Source: Humulus lupulus
Taxonomy: Eukaryota > Streptophyta > Magnoliopsida > Rosales > Cannabaceae
Reading direction: 5' to 3'
Assembly: GCF_963169125.1 (NCBI RefSeq)
Contig: NC_084793.1
Coordinates: forward strand, 137,618,297 to 137,682,296
DNA: 64,000 nt
Shown here in pieces: positions 33,880 through 44,692 of this stretch. The notes beneath the pieces are model-generated. The model was not told where the DNA came from, searched no databases, and saw only the letters and a program-made list of their open reading frames with translations. The first letter of the stretch is position 1. The number at the start of each line of letters is the position of its first letter. Position numbers and translations under genes: made by a program.

Positions 33880-34660
33880 ATTTTGAGTCAAAACTGGGGA
33901 ACTGTTTAGGTTAATGCGAGAAAAAGGAATATTAGTGATCAATATCGAGGGTTGTTCTTCGTCCTTGAGCATCTGAGCTAGCAGATCATCGTCGATGGGT
34001 GTTTATCCTCCCCACGGGTCTTGCATATGAACTGCAAACAGACAAAGGAGGAGATAAGACACACAGTTAGGGAGCTTATGTTGAAAGTTGGAATAACGTT
34101 GCTCGCATCTATCGACCAGCAACATTCTAACCGAAACACTAAGTTTTATGCTAACAGTTTGAAAAATGGATAAAAAAGTGGAAGTAAAAAGTTTTCTGAA
34201 AAGAAGCTTTTTCAACTCCAAAGGGGCGGGAAAAACCTGGTTTTTCAACTAGCCTAAAAATCGAATTTATACATCGATTTTACGCCCTAAACTTATGATC
34301 CTAAATATCAAACTGATTCCTAACTTATATAGAGCAAAAATATACTACCCTATCAAGCATCAACGTCATATACATAATCCTCACAAATTTCTACTCAAGA
34401 ACGCAAAAAATTTCAGAGCACAGAAGCAGTATGCATGGCATCTCGAAGAGTTTAAAAGATGAATAAATTTACCTGGATGAAGGTTGGAGATTCTGAAACG
34501 GGACGACTTTGGGCTTGCAAACAAAGAACCCTTGAGCAAATCGATGGGAGACCTTCGAAGTTCTGAGTTCTGGGATGGAGTTCTTGGGAGTTCTTGGCAG
34601 AAAATGGTGAGTAAAAGGGTAAAAGGCGAATAAGAGGGTTACTTATAGAAGTCGAGGTAT
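33880..34660 (-). promoter_or_regulatory. Promoter, 5' UTR and UTR intron of the element C antisense gene
   Basis: On the minus strand a TATAAGTAA motif at 34638-34646 precedes a leader exon ending CATCCAG at 34473. A 441-nt intron follows, from GTAAAT (34472) to TTTGCAG (34032). The next exon runs through TTCATATGC into the coding exon starting at 33879. An ATG in frame at 33972 could add 31 residues. The splice sites are read from the sequence; the transcript start is inferred. Confidence 0.6.
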
Positions 34661-34869
34661 GACAAAAAGTAGTAATCATGAATTCCCTTTTCCGAAGCAT
34701 GGGGGAGTGTAACAGCCGTCGGAGTGGTTTCTTAAAAACTGAAAAAGCTTGATTAGACGTGATTAGGTCACGGTTTTCAAAAACGTACGAGGGCTCTGAC
34801 AGATTTTGTGGGGCATATGAAAGATTGTTTTCCTAAGTTTACTTATTGCTGGTCGCAATAAATAAACTT
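34661..34869. other. Element C sequence between the antisense promoter and the 3' LTR
   Basis: Non-coding. It contains possible upstream promoter sequence for the antisense gene, and leads into the polypurine tract. Confidence 0.5.
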
Positions 34870-34879
34870 GGGGGGAAAA
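34870..34879 (+). other. Polypurine tract of element C
   Basis: GGGGGGAAAA immediately before the 3' LTR (TGTTATCC at 34880). Primes plus-strand DNA synthesis in LTR elements. Confidence 0.85.
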
Positions 34880-35497
34880 TGTTATCCAAAGAATAGGCGT
34901 GGATGGCGTGGCAGACATTTTTAACACGTAGCTGACACCTGGCAGAGGTCCTGTTCGACTATCAACCAGGGAGATTCCCCTGACATAGCATGTGGATTTT
35001 ATATACGACCAGTCTGGTCGTATACTCCGTATATTTTGAGAAGATCTTATGCAATTGTAATCGTATCCGAGATTATCTCCCATAATTCCTGAGTATCCAA
35101 TTATTTAGGAAAGAATATCTGTAACTAATTCATGTAATCCTCCTTGAGCCTATAAATAGAGAAGAAATAGCTCAAGGGAGAGAGCTCTTTTTCTTTTGGG
35201 GAATTCTTGGTTAATTCTGAGTTTATGCTTTACAAGAGAATTATAGCTATTATCTTTTGATTGTATTATTCATCCCTCTAAGGCTTGTGAAACTCGAAGA
35301 ACCCTAGTTCTTTGATCACTCCTTTGAGAATCAATATCAATAATAGCTTAAGTGGACGTAGGTCATTACCAATTCGTGGGGCCGAACCACTATAATTTAC
35401 TGTGTCGTTTACTGTTCTTTCCATTAGATCTATTTCAATACCTTCTATCACATCAAGCATTTGACTCCGTGTCAGTTGACCAAAACAAGGGTCAACA
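34880..35497 (+). repeat. 3' LTR of Tat element C
   Basis: 618 bp from TGTTATCC to GGGTCAACA. It follows a clean polypurine tract, so its start is reliable. TATA box at 35151-35159. It matches the 5' LTR from 34900 onward with scattered single-base differences. Confidence 0.92.
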
Positions 35498-36589
35498 AAA
35501 TAAAATAAAAAAATAATAATAATATATTAAAAATTATTTTTTAATGTGCCTCATATAGAGAAAGAGATAATATATTTGTATATATGAAAAAAAATACATA
35601 TATATATCTATATATGTGGAGAGAAAGAAAGAAAGAGAGACTAGGATAAAAAAAATACACATATATATACATATATATCTATATATGTTTAATGTAATAT
35701 TAAATATTATACGTGGATTTTAAATTAAAGTTTCTTGCTAGTTTTTTTTAAAAAAAAAAAATTGTTGCTAATTGACAGTAGATTATATTATATGTTTAAT
35801 ATGCTATTATTCTAATAAGTGAATTTAAGTTTAATTAAACTTTATTTAAGTTATAAAACATATGATTTTTTTATTTTTAAATAATTATCATTATAAAATG
35901 TATAAAAAATATCATACTTTAATTTTTTTTAATTATTTATTATTTTAAAATAATTATCATTGTAAAATATGTGAAAAATATCATATTTTAATTTGTTTAT
36001 TTATTTATTATTTTTAAATAATTATCATTGTAAAATATCTAAAAGATATCCTATTTTAATTTTTTTAATTATTTTATTTTATTTAAGTTTAAGTGTTTAC
36101 AAACTACCGTCAAATATAAGAATATTCTATTAAATATAAGAATATTCTGTTAAAGTTAACATTAATAAAATAAAAATCCGTTAAAATCAATAATTTCTAT
36201 TATCTACACACTTATTATATAGAAGAGATATATATGGTGAAAGAAAGAAAACAAATATTAAAATATTTTTGAAAAATAAAAGTTAACTTGTCTAATTGCA
36301 TGGCTTAAAATTATATACATATAGATTATTTTTCTACCCGAAAAACTTTGCTAATTTTATTAATTTTATTCATATATTTAAATTTAAGTTAATTTTGTTA
36401 AAGTAATGGGTACATTAGTTACACTTTAAAAAGTAGTTTTTTTAATAAAAAATTTGAAAATATTTTAAGGAAACACGTTCGGTAGGTGACTTTTGATTTT
36501 TTTTTAATTTAAAAATAAAATTAAGTAAATTTTGAAAACAGAATTTTGTTGCTTTTAATATTTTTTTAAAACACTTTTTACATTTCTAT
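35498..36589. other. CACTA interior, AT-rich
   Basis: Very AT-rich sequence with microsatellite-like TATATA/CATATA stretches (35570-35690), a tandem repeat (35868-36065) and a short doublet of AAATATAAGAATATTCT (36113-36148). No coding content on either strand. Confidence 0.6.
35868..36065. repeat. Three tandem AT-rich units of about 65 bp
   Basis: Three units containing AAATAATTATCATTGTAAAAT followed by ATATCATATTTTAATTT, near 35876, 35946 and 36014. About 65-68 bp apart. Confidence 0.8.
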
Positions 36590-37210
36590 ATCTCCCGTCT
36601 TCCTCGAGCAACAGTACACCAATTCCTCAAGTTTCTTCTTCTCTCACCCATGGCTTCAACTCTCCACTCAGATTTCTTTAGGTAAGATTATCGTATCTTT
36701 CTCTCACGTCTTTATGATCTATTTCACACACTCTCTCTCTCCCTCTATTTCAATTTCAATCTCATGTGTCTAAGGTCTAAGCTGATGAAAAATACCTCAA
36801 TCTATAAAATTTAGCAAAAATTTAAACTCATGCCAATTCGCTTCTTCTTATTCTTCTTCCATCGATCTCTCCTTTGAGAGGCTCCTCGACTCCAAGACCT
36901 CATATTCAGATCAGACTCAGCTCATCGATCACGTCTTTTGGTCTTTTGGGAGTGTACTACTGTAATGGTTCTATCTGGTTTTCTTCTCTAAGAAACTAAT
37001 TCCATCATTGCTCATTTTGCTATGGATTCTAGTGGTACACTAATTGTTGACCTTATTTTTTTCTTATTTATCTATTCTTTTCTCTCCTTTTGTTTTGTTG
37101 AAATTATTGTCGTTTGTGAGAGATTTCAGTGATGGGATTTCAAGGGAGTGAAGATAGAAAGTATTGGGACTCAAAGTGATTCCAATACACAAGCATTCAA
37201 AGAGGTAGCT
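36590..37210 (+). pseudogene. Possible captured host-gene leader in the CACTA element
   Basis: A C/T-rich, 5'-UTR-like stretch (36590-36649) precedes ATGGCTTCAACTCTCC at 36650 and a short exon ending TTTAG|GTAAG at 36681. A second exon-like piece (about 37130-37204) follows GAGATTTCAG and ends before GTAGC. Base composition is richer in GC than the flanking CACTA sequence. The two pieces do not yield a recognisable product, and the direction is opposite to the CACTA genes. Gene capture by CACTA elements is known; here it is a weak inference. Confidence 0.35.
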
Positions 37211-38429
37211 TCACATTTGTACTTAACTTTTTTTTGTTGATAAGTAATTTAATTCTTCTGTTATCTGGCAATCATTCTGGTTAGACCCTTTTCAAGATTT
37301 TGCTATGCATATATGTCAAGAAGAACGGGCTTCAACTGGAATTACTTGTGAGAATGGCTTACTTGGGGAAATGGGAGCCTAAGTTTTTACTGCATAACTT
37401 TGTGTATGCTCTTATGTTATTCAACCCTCGCAATATATACATACATACATATATATATATATACACTAGCAGAAAGCAACATGCAATGTACGTTTTCTTA
37501 GTTGTATTGAGAAAATGTATGAACTTAGTTTTATTTTTTTAACTTTCGTATTAAATTTTATTATTTAATCAAGGTAGGTAACCATTTGGTAAATTATTAA
37601 ATGATAAAATATATTTTCAAATTTACTAATTAACTAAATTTTCATATTCCTAGCAACTTTAAATTATTTATGTAATAATAAATAATTAATATTTTAATAC
37701 TAACTTGATAGCACTCAAATTGTTGAAGGTGAAAAGAGATGGGTATAATCCTGAAAGTAAAGTTATAATAATAATAATGAAGTTAAAATTTTAATATAAT
37801 TATGTTAATCCACCAAACTATGTTAAATATATATGGAAATTAATAACAATAATATTTATATATTTATTAAGATATACAATTTATATATGAATACTATTAT
37901 TAATGTATATCTAATTTGTTATCCAAAATAACCTAATTATTAATATTATATGATGATGATAATATCTTCTAAATTTTTTCCACATAGATTATTTCATTTT
38001 AATTAATTTAAATATATATAAATAAAAAATTTGTTTATCTAAGTTAAAAATTGTGGGTATAAATTTTTAGTTATTAATATTTTGTAGTATAAATTTTGGG
38101 TAAATTTTAAGATCACAGTAGTATTAAAATCAAAACCCAAAACCCTACTATTATTATAAACATTTAAACACTACTATTATTAATAAAATTGCACGTTATT
38201 AAACAATTACACATTAGTAAACAATTAGTATAAATATATAAACAATTACTACTATTGCACATTATTAAACAGCTGAAGGGTATGGATTTTAAGTTTTGGG
38301 TAAAATTTACACATTATTGGGCCAAACCCAAAGTAATAAGAAGCCCAATAATCAAACCCTACTTATTAATAACCCTACTATAAATATATATCTTTATAAA
38401 CCTATCCTGCCGCCACCCCCAAAACTCAA
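37211..38429. other. CACTA interior, AT-rich
   Basis: AT-rich, with a TA/CATA microsatellite near 37437-37465. A frame at 37300-37542 has no recognisable content. A short repeated TATTAAACAATTA motif occurs at 38190-38270. Nothing else is supported. Confidence 0.55.
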
Positions 38430-39006
38430 CACCACCACCATCTTCGTCAGCTCCATTTCCCCTCACTCGAAATCATTCAGTCCCCTCCGTCCTTCCCTCA
38501 CCATCTTCGACGACCCAAGTGGAAGTGTCCGAATCACCCAGGCCCATCTCGCCCTCCCTTGCGCGCGACCCCGAAGCCAGGTGACTCGAACCCAGACGTA
38601 GCCCCAAATAGCATGTAGTTTTTGTAATGTAAGGGAGTTTTTGTTTCATGATTCAGGTATGCATGTAATTTACTGTGACAAGGCATGAAGAGGGTCTGTA
38701 TAACAACAGCGACCTCAGACATAGCCCCAGATAGCAAAGAGGTATATATTTATTTGAAATGTGTTTGTACTTTTGCTTTCTAGAGATTAGTTTCATTTTA
38801 GGGTAGACCTTTTTGTTGTTTGCCAATGAACAGGCTGTGAAAGAGAACATTCTAAATCAAATCACTAATGCCTCAAGGATGGTCAAGTTAGAGAAAGATT
38901 TATATGTTAATATTATTTTTATATGTTACTATATTTATATGTTATTTAGGATTTATAAGATTTATATATCACTATATTTTTTGTGTGTCCAGTTTATATT
39001 AAATAT
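38430..39006 (+). pseudogene. Captured exon chain of an unrecognised gene in the CACTA element
   Basis: 38430-38600 is strikingly C-rich and leader-like. An exon from ATG 38685 to 38741 encodes MKRVCITTATSDIAPDSKE and ends at a GT donor. A 92-nt intron ends GAACAG at 38833. The next exon continues in phase with AVKENILNQITNASRMVK and stays open to about 39034. A similar motif (CCAGACGTAGCCCCAAATAGC) at about 38595 suggests the exon was partly duplicated. I do not recognise the protein. Copia D cuts in at 39012. Function in the element is doubtful; a captured fragment fits best. Confidence 0.45.
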
Positions 39007-39011
39007 TATTG

Positions 39012-39631
39012 TGTGGTACTTTTTATTCCTCTAAATCTTAACTGACTTAACTACTTTCAGTTATGAGCCTCTTCAGCTCAGTTTAGCTGCCTATATATAG
39101 AGGGGCTCTCGGCTGGAACAAAGACAACAAGAAGAAGAGAAAAACAGAGTGATTTTCAGAATCAAGAAGCAAGAGAGAGAGAGAAAGAGAGTGTGAGATC
39201 AAAGGGTTTAGTAGTTGAGCTAACACTACTGTTCGAAAGTGTTCGAAAGTGTTAGGCTCAAGGGTGGGGTTGAGTGTTTTGAGATAGTCCTCCATTGAAG
39301 ACTCTTAAGTTGAAGATCCACTTCTCAACTGTATTGTACTCATTGCTACAGATTCATTCAATAAAGGGATAGTGTTCAAACTGGATGTAGAGTCAAAGAT
39401 CACATTGATCTTTGGTCTTGAACCAGTATAATTGTTCTGTGTTGGGTTAATTTCATTACTGATATTTGTGTTTAGTTTATATGACTGATTTGATTCTCTT
39501 CTAACTTCTACAACTCTATTTTATGCACAATAGAATTTGTTTTATAAGTGCCATTGATTTACAGGGATAAGTTCTTAACCATCATAACAATCTGGTTGTT
39601 TTGATCTTGAGTTATTACAGATTTTACAACA
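39012..39631 (+). repeat. 5' LTR of copia D
   Basis: 620 bp, TGTGGTACTT to TTACAACA. TATA box TATATATAG at 39092-39100, followed by a GA-rich leader. Contains a tandem doublet GTTCGAAAGT that is single in the 3' LTR. Confidence 0.95.
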
Positions 39632-39633
39632 AA

Positions 39634-39646
39634 ATCAGAGCCAGGT
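39634..39646 (+). other. Primer-binding site of copia D
   Basis: AATCAGAGCCAGG just inside the LTR retains ATCAGAGCC of the plant initiator-Met tRNA site; the usual TGGT start is altered. Confidence 0.55.
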
Positions 39647-39730
39647 TTTTCGATCAAGAAGAACAACTCAAGATCTTGACATTTCCGCTGCAAGATTGAT
39701 CAAGAAACTGTTCAAGAACTCATCCCAGCC

Positions 39731-40620
39731 ATGGCCAAGTTCGAACTGGAAAAGTTTGATGGAGCAGGCGATTTTTCTCTATGGAGGGAGAGCCTCAAAG
39801 GAATTCTTGTGCATCAAAAGGTGGCAAAGGTTCTTGGTGACACCAAACTCCTAACTAAGAAGAAACCTGAAGAGATTGCTGAAATGGAAGAGATGGCTTA
39901 CTACACAATAATCATGCACCTGTCCAACAATGTTTGAAGAAAACTAATTGATCAAAAGACAGCCAAAGGAATATGGGATAAGTTGGAAGAACTCTATATG
40001 AAACCTTCAATTTCCAGCAAGATAAATCTGCTTGAAAGACTCTATGGCTTCAGAATGATATCTACTTTATCTTTAGATGAAAAAATAGACAAGTTTAATG
40101 AAATTATTGTAGGTCTTGCCAATATTGAACACAAAGTAGATGAAGAGAGCCAAGCCATCATCCTTCTAAGGTCTCTACCTATCGCCTATCAAGAAGTGAA
40201 GGCTGCCATTAAATATGGCAAAGATGTGATAACACTAAAGGAAGTTCTTGGTGCTTTAAAGTCCAAGGACTTTGAGTTACAACTGGAAAGAGAAGCTAAG
40301 AAAGAAGAAGTATACTTAGCAAGAGGAAGGACCCCAAAGAGGAGCTTTTCCAAGAATCATAATCACTCTCATTCCAGATCAAGATGTCGGGCAAAAGGTG
40401 ACAGAAAGTGTTATTTCTGTGGAAGACTAGGACACATTCAGAGATTCTGTGTCAAGTATAAAGAACAGCAAGGAAGCTTCAAGTCCCAGCATAATCAAAA
40501 GAGTAATCAAAGGCATAAATTCGATCAAAGAACACAAAGTGAAACAGCTGCAGTAGCCGAAGAAGACACTGATGAGTGGTCAACAGATGGAGATGCCCTT
40601 ACTATCTCAGAAACCACACA
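39731..40620 (+). pseudogene. Gag of copia D
   Basis: Starts ATGGCCAAGTTCGAACTGG. Motifs: EKFDGAGDFSLWRESLKGIL, then an in-frame TGA (39935-39937), then KGIWDKLEELYM and KINLLERLYGFRM. A Ser/Arg/His-rich basic stretch precedes the zinc knuckle CYFCGRLGHIQRFC (CX2CX4HX4C) near 40408-40450. The frame continues uninterrupted into protease. One stop is the only lesion. Confidence 0.92.
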
Positions 40621-41749
40621 AACCAGGGAGTGGATTCTCGATTCTGGCTGCACATATCATATGTGCCCAACTCGAGAATCATTTTTTGATTATAAACAAA
40701 TTGATGGTGGTAAAGTTCTAATGGGAAACGATTTTTCTTGCAGGGTCATTGGAATTGGAAGAATAGCTATTAAACAGTTCAATGGAGATGTGAAAATTCT
40801 GTCAGCTGTGAGGCATATTCCAGACTTGAGAAGAAACATAATTTCCCTTGGAGCCTTGGAAGATGAAGGATATTCATACAAATCTATGAATGGAAATTTG
40901 AGGATTTCTAAAGGATCTCTACTAGTAATGAGAGGCAAGAAAATAAATGGTTTATATATTTTGGATGGAGAAACAGTCCCTACTGCTGAAGCTGGAGTTG
41001 TGAAATGTCAAGAAAATGAGATGATGCTATGGCACCAAAGACTCGGGCACATAAGTGAGCAAGGCCTTAGAGAATTGCACAGTCAAGGAATAATCATCAA
41101 GCTAAAGACATGTGCTCTTCCTTTTTGTGAAGCATGTATACTTGGTAAGCAACATAAGATCAAGTTCACTCAAGCTCGACACACCACAAAGAGGATACTA
41201 GAATATATCCATGCCGATCTATGGGGACCTTACAAGATTCCAACCAACACACGTAAACAATATTTTCTTTCCATAGTTGATGATTATAGTAGATGTGTGT
41301 GGACTTGTTTATTATGAACTAAAGATGAATGTCTAGATCACTTTAGGACTTGGAAAACACAAATAGAAAACCAAACTGAATTGAAAATCAAAACTCTTAG
41401 AACTGACAATGGCCTAGAATTTGTTAATCATGAGTTTGATATTTTGTGTAAAGAAAGTGGCATAACTAGACATAGAACAATTGTCAATACCCCTGAACAA
41501 AATGGGGTAGCTGAACGTATGAATAGAACATTGTTAAACAAAGTTCGATGCTTGTTACTTAGCTCAGGATTGGGAAAAATATACTGGGGAGAAGCCTTGG
41601 CAACCGCATGTTACCTGATAAATAGAAGCCCAAATAGGTCAATAAATTTGAAAACACCTTTTGAGATGTGGCATAATAGGCAACCTAACCTCAAACACTT
41701 GAAGTATTTGGATGTACAACTTATGTACACCAATCTATTGATAAATTAG
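40621..41749 (+). pseudogene. Protease and integrase of copia D
   Basis: Protease active site WILDSGCTYHMCP (about 40630-40670). Integrase zinc region LWHQRLGHISEQG and CEACILGKQHKIKF, then the core: Asp in HADLWGPYK and IVDDYSR, Asp in LRTDNGLEFVN and Glu in EQNGVAERMNRTLL. A TGA (41315-41317) interrupts after CVWTCLL and the same frame resumes. A frameshift near 41710 follows LKHLKYL. The catalytic residues are present. Confidence 0.92.
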
Positions 41750-43739
41750 AACCTAAATCAATCAAAGGAATTTTTCTAGGATATCAAATAGGTACAAAAG
41801 GTTATAGGATCTGCGTAAACCAAAAGGGTAGACTCAAAATTATAGTGGCAAGAAATGTTGTTTTAATGAGTTTGATTTCCCTTATTTGACAGCCGCGAAA
41901 GGTAGTTTGTCCTCTGATATTGTAGGCAACACAGGAACAAAAAGGGTTACCAAAACTGAGATTGAGCTAGACAAGCAAGAGGAAGCATCAGAAAAAGAAC
42001 AAGACTCATCTATAGAAGCTGGAACTGAAACCGCATAAATACAAGATGAGCTGGTAGACTATCAGCTAGCAAGAGATAGGACCAGAAGGGAAATCCATCC
42101 TCCACTGCGCTATGCAGAAGCAGACCTGATTGCTTATGCTCTTTGTGTTGTACAGCAGGCAGAAATCAATGAGCCAAGTAGTTTTGAAGAAGCTACCTCA
42201 GGAAAGGATAAAGATAGATGGTTACAAGCCATGCAAGAAGAAATGGAATCACTCACCAAGAATAGAACATGGGACCTTGTAACCAAACCAGTAAACCAGA
42301 AAGTAATAGATTGCAAATGGATTTTCAAGGTCAAAGAGGGGATAAGAGGTGATGATTCAGTAAGACATAAGGCTAGGTTAGTAGCTATGGGTTTCACTCA
42401 GGTGGAAGGGATAGACTACATAGAAATATTTTCACCAGTTGTGAAGTATAAAACAATAAGATTAATGTTATCTCTAGCTGCACAACAAGACTTAGAGGTG
42501 GAGCAATTACATGTGAAGACTGCGTTTCTAAATGGGTTCATAAAGAAAGATATCTACATGAAACAGCTGCCAGGATTTAAGGTGGCACAAGACAATTCAG
42601 ATATGGTATGTAAACTGAAAAGACCATTATATGGTCTCAAGCAATCCCCAAGACAATGGATCAAACGCTTCAACACCTATATGCAAGACATTGGGTTCAC
42701 AAGATCTCTATTTGATCATTGCCTATACTACAAAGGTTTAGATTCCTCTACTGCAGTCTATTTACTATTATATGTAGATGATATGCTCATCTTAAGCAGG
42801 GACAAGGCAGTGATCAAAAGCATTAAGAAAAAACTTAAAGAAGAGTTCGAAATGAAAGAATAAGGACCAGTTCAGAAGATTCTTGGTATAGAAGTTGTGA
42901 GGAATAGAAATGAAGGAAAGATGCATCTAAAGCAGTCAAGTTACATACAGAAGGTAGTTAAAAGGTTCTATATGCAAGATGCTAAAAGCACTTCAGTGCC
43001 TTTAGGTGGCCAGTTCGAACTAACAAAGGAAAAATGTCCTTCGAATGAAGAGGAAATTAAAGAGATGAGTAAGGTTCCATATTCTATTGCTCTGGGATGT
43101 GTTATGTATATCATGGTCAGTACAAGACCTGATATTGCACATGCCTTAAGTATTCTCAGCAGGTATATGTCGAATCTAGGCCAAGAGCATTGGAAAGCTC
43201 TCAAATGGCTCATTAGGTACTTGAAAGGAACTTGGGATCATGGTCTAATTTACAAAAAGATGGAAGAAAAACTGGAACTAAAAGGATATGTGGATTCAGA
43301 TTATGCAGCCAATAAAGATACAAGAAAGTCTACAACATCATATATGTTTCTCACTAATCAGAATTGCATATGTTGGAAAGTTCAGCAACAATCAGTAGTG
43401 TCACTGTCTACTACTGAATCTGAATTCATGGCAACAACAGAGGCTTTTAAGGAGGCAATATGGTTGAAAGGAATTCTACAGGAATTAAAGATCTTGAGAG
43501 GTGAAGTAACTATCTACTCGGACAGCCAGTCCTCTATTCACCTTTGCAAGAACCCAGTTTATCATGAGAAGAGTAAACATATAGACATCAGATTATTTTG
43601 GATAAGAGAGAAAATAGAGGAAGGGGTTATAGAACTAAATAAGGTAAAATCTGAAGAGAACCCTGCAGATATTGGCACCAAAGTACTGACAGTAAGTAAG
43701 TTTAGACACTGTCTAAACTTATTTAACCTTGGAAACTAA
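41750..43739 (+). pseudogene. RT and RNase H of copia D
   Basis: After the integrase C terminus and linker (stop near 42037) RT begins about 42200: DCKWIFKVKEG, HKARLVAMGFTQVEGIDY, then QLHVKTAFLNG, where the expected catalytic Asp is His (CAT 42510-42512). The YVDD motif is intact (LLLYVDDMLIL). A TAA (42861-42863) interrupts before VQKILGIEV. RNase H: YVDSDYAANKDTRKSTT, STTESEFMA and IYSDSQSSIHLCKN, ending HCLNLFNLGN at 43739. The Asp-to-His change and the stops mean no activity. Confidence 0.92.
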
Positions 43740-43810
43740 ATTGACCTTTAAGAACACTATCTCTATCTCTATCTCTGAAAGTACTTCAGTTTTCTAGTCA
43801 GCTATGATTT

Positions 43811-43829
43811 AAAGGAAGAAGGTGGAATT
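43811..43829 (+). other. Polypurine tract of copia D
   Basis: AAAGGAAGAAGGTGGAATT immediately before the 3' LTR. Confidence 0.8.
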
Positions 43830-44439
43830 TGTGGTATTTTTTATTCCTCTAAATCTTAACTGACTTAACTACTTTCAGTTATGAGCCTCTTCAGCTCAGT
43901 TTAGCTGCCTATATATAGAGGGGCTCTCGGCTGGAACAAAGACAACAAGAAGAAGAGAAAAACAGAGTGATTTTCAGAATCAAGAAGCAAGAGAGAGAGA
44001 GAAAGAGAGTGTGAGATCAAAAGGTTTTTTAGTTGAGCTAACACTACTGTTCGAAAGTGTTAGGCTCAAGGGTGGGGTTGAGTGTTTTGAGATAGTCCTC
44101 CATTGAAGACTCTTAAGTTGAAGATCCACTTCTCAATTGTATTGTGCTCATTGCTACAGATTCATTCAATAAAGGGATAGTGTTCAAACTGGATGTAGAG
44201 TCAAAGATCACATTGATCTTTGGTCTTGAACCAGTATAATTGTTCTGTGTTGGGTTAATTTCATTACTGATATTTGTGTTTAGTTTATATGATTGATTTG
44301 ATTCTCTTCTAACTTCTACAATTCTATTTTATGCACAATAGAATTTGTTTTATAAGTGCCATTGATTTACAGGGATAAGTTCTTAACCATCATAACAATC
44401 TGGTTGTTTTGATCTTGAGTTATTACAGATTTTACAACA
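43830..44439 (+). repeat. 3' LTR of copia D
   Basis: 610 bp, TGTGGTATTT to TTACAACA, followed by target duplication TATTG. TATA box at 43910-43918. Confidence 0.95.
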
Positions 44440-44444
44440 TATTG

Positions 44445-44692
44445 TGTTACTTTTCAGAGGCAAGTATAAATTTTTAAAGTTTTTGTTATTCTTTTTTAAT
44501 GGCTGCTGGGATTTTTTAATAAAACTATGTTAGATTTTAACCATGCCAAGTATTACGGGGTTGGCTCTTGATCTATTGTTAGCATTATTTAATCTTGATA
44601 GATAATCTCATCAATCCTAAAATCTTATTAATGCTTGTAGGTTTCCTTCATAGTTTTCTATCTACTATTTTATTGTTTACTGTTTTATAAAA
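44445..44692. repeat. CACTA internal duplication, copy 1
   Basis: Begins TGTTACTTTTCAGAGG and runs through TTTTTTAATGGCTGC, TTGTTAGCATTATTT and CTATCTACTATTTTATTG. A diverged second copy lies at 46851-47110 in the same order. The copia element inserted at the left edge of this copy. Confidence 0.8.

Larger units (their letters stand above)
23840..35497 (+). mobile_element. Tat-lineage Ty3/gypsy element C with antisense gene
   Basis: An 11.66-kb plus-strand element with two LTRs (23840-24452 and 34880-35497), primer site, gag, protease, RT, RNase H, integrase, a spliced minus-strand gene (aORF) and a polypurine tract. The pro-pol part stays in one frame from 26410 to 30729, broken only by in-frame stops. 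The LTRs look about 97 percent alike by eye apart from their first 15-20 bases, which do not match. No target duplication is visible (TTACA left, AAATA right). It lies in the CACTA element between TNP2 and its upstream region. Confidence 0.92.
39012..44439 (+). mobile_element. Ty1/copia retrotransposon D
   Basis: A complete 5.4-kb plus-strand element with LTRs at 39012-39631 and 43830-44439 and target duplication TATTG (39007-39011, 44440-44444). The order gag, protease, integrase, RT, RNase H defines Ty1/copia. The LTRs differ by roughly ten substitutions and one 10-bp duplication (GTTCGAAAGT, left LTR only), so this is the youngest-looking insertion. Coding region carries a few stops and frameshifts. 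Gag (FDGAGDFSLWRE) suggests a Tork-like lineage, not certain. Confidence 0.95.

Noticed and set aside
37300..37542. 80-codon plus-strand frame
   Set aside because: Ends in a TA microsatellite translation; no family or splice context.
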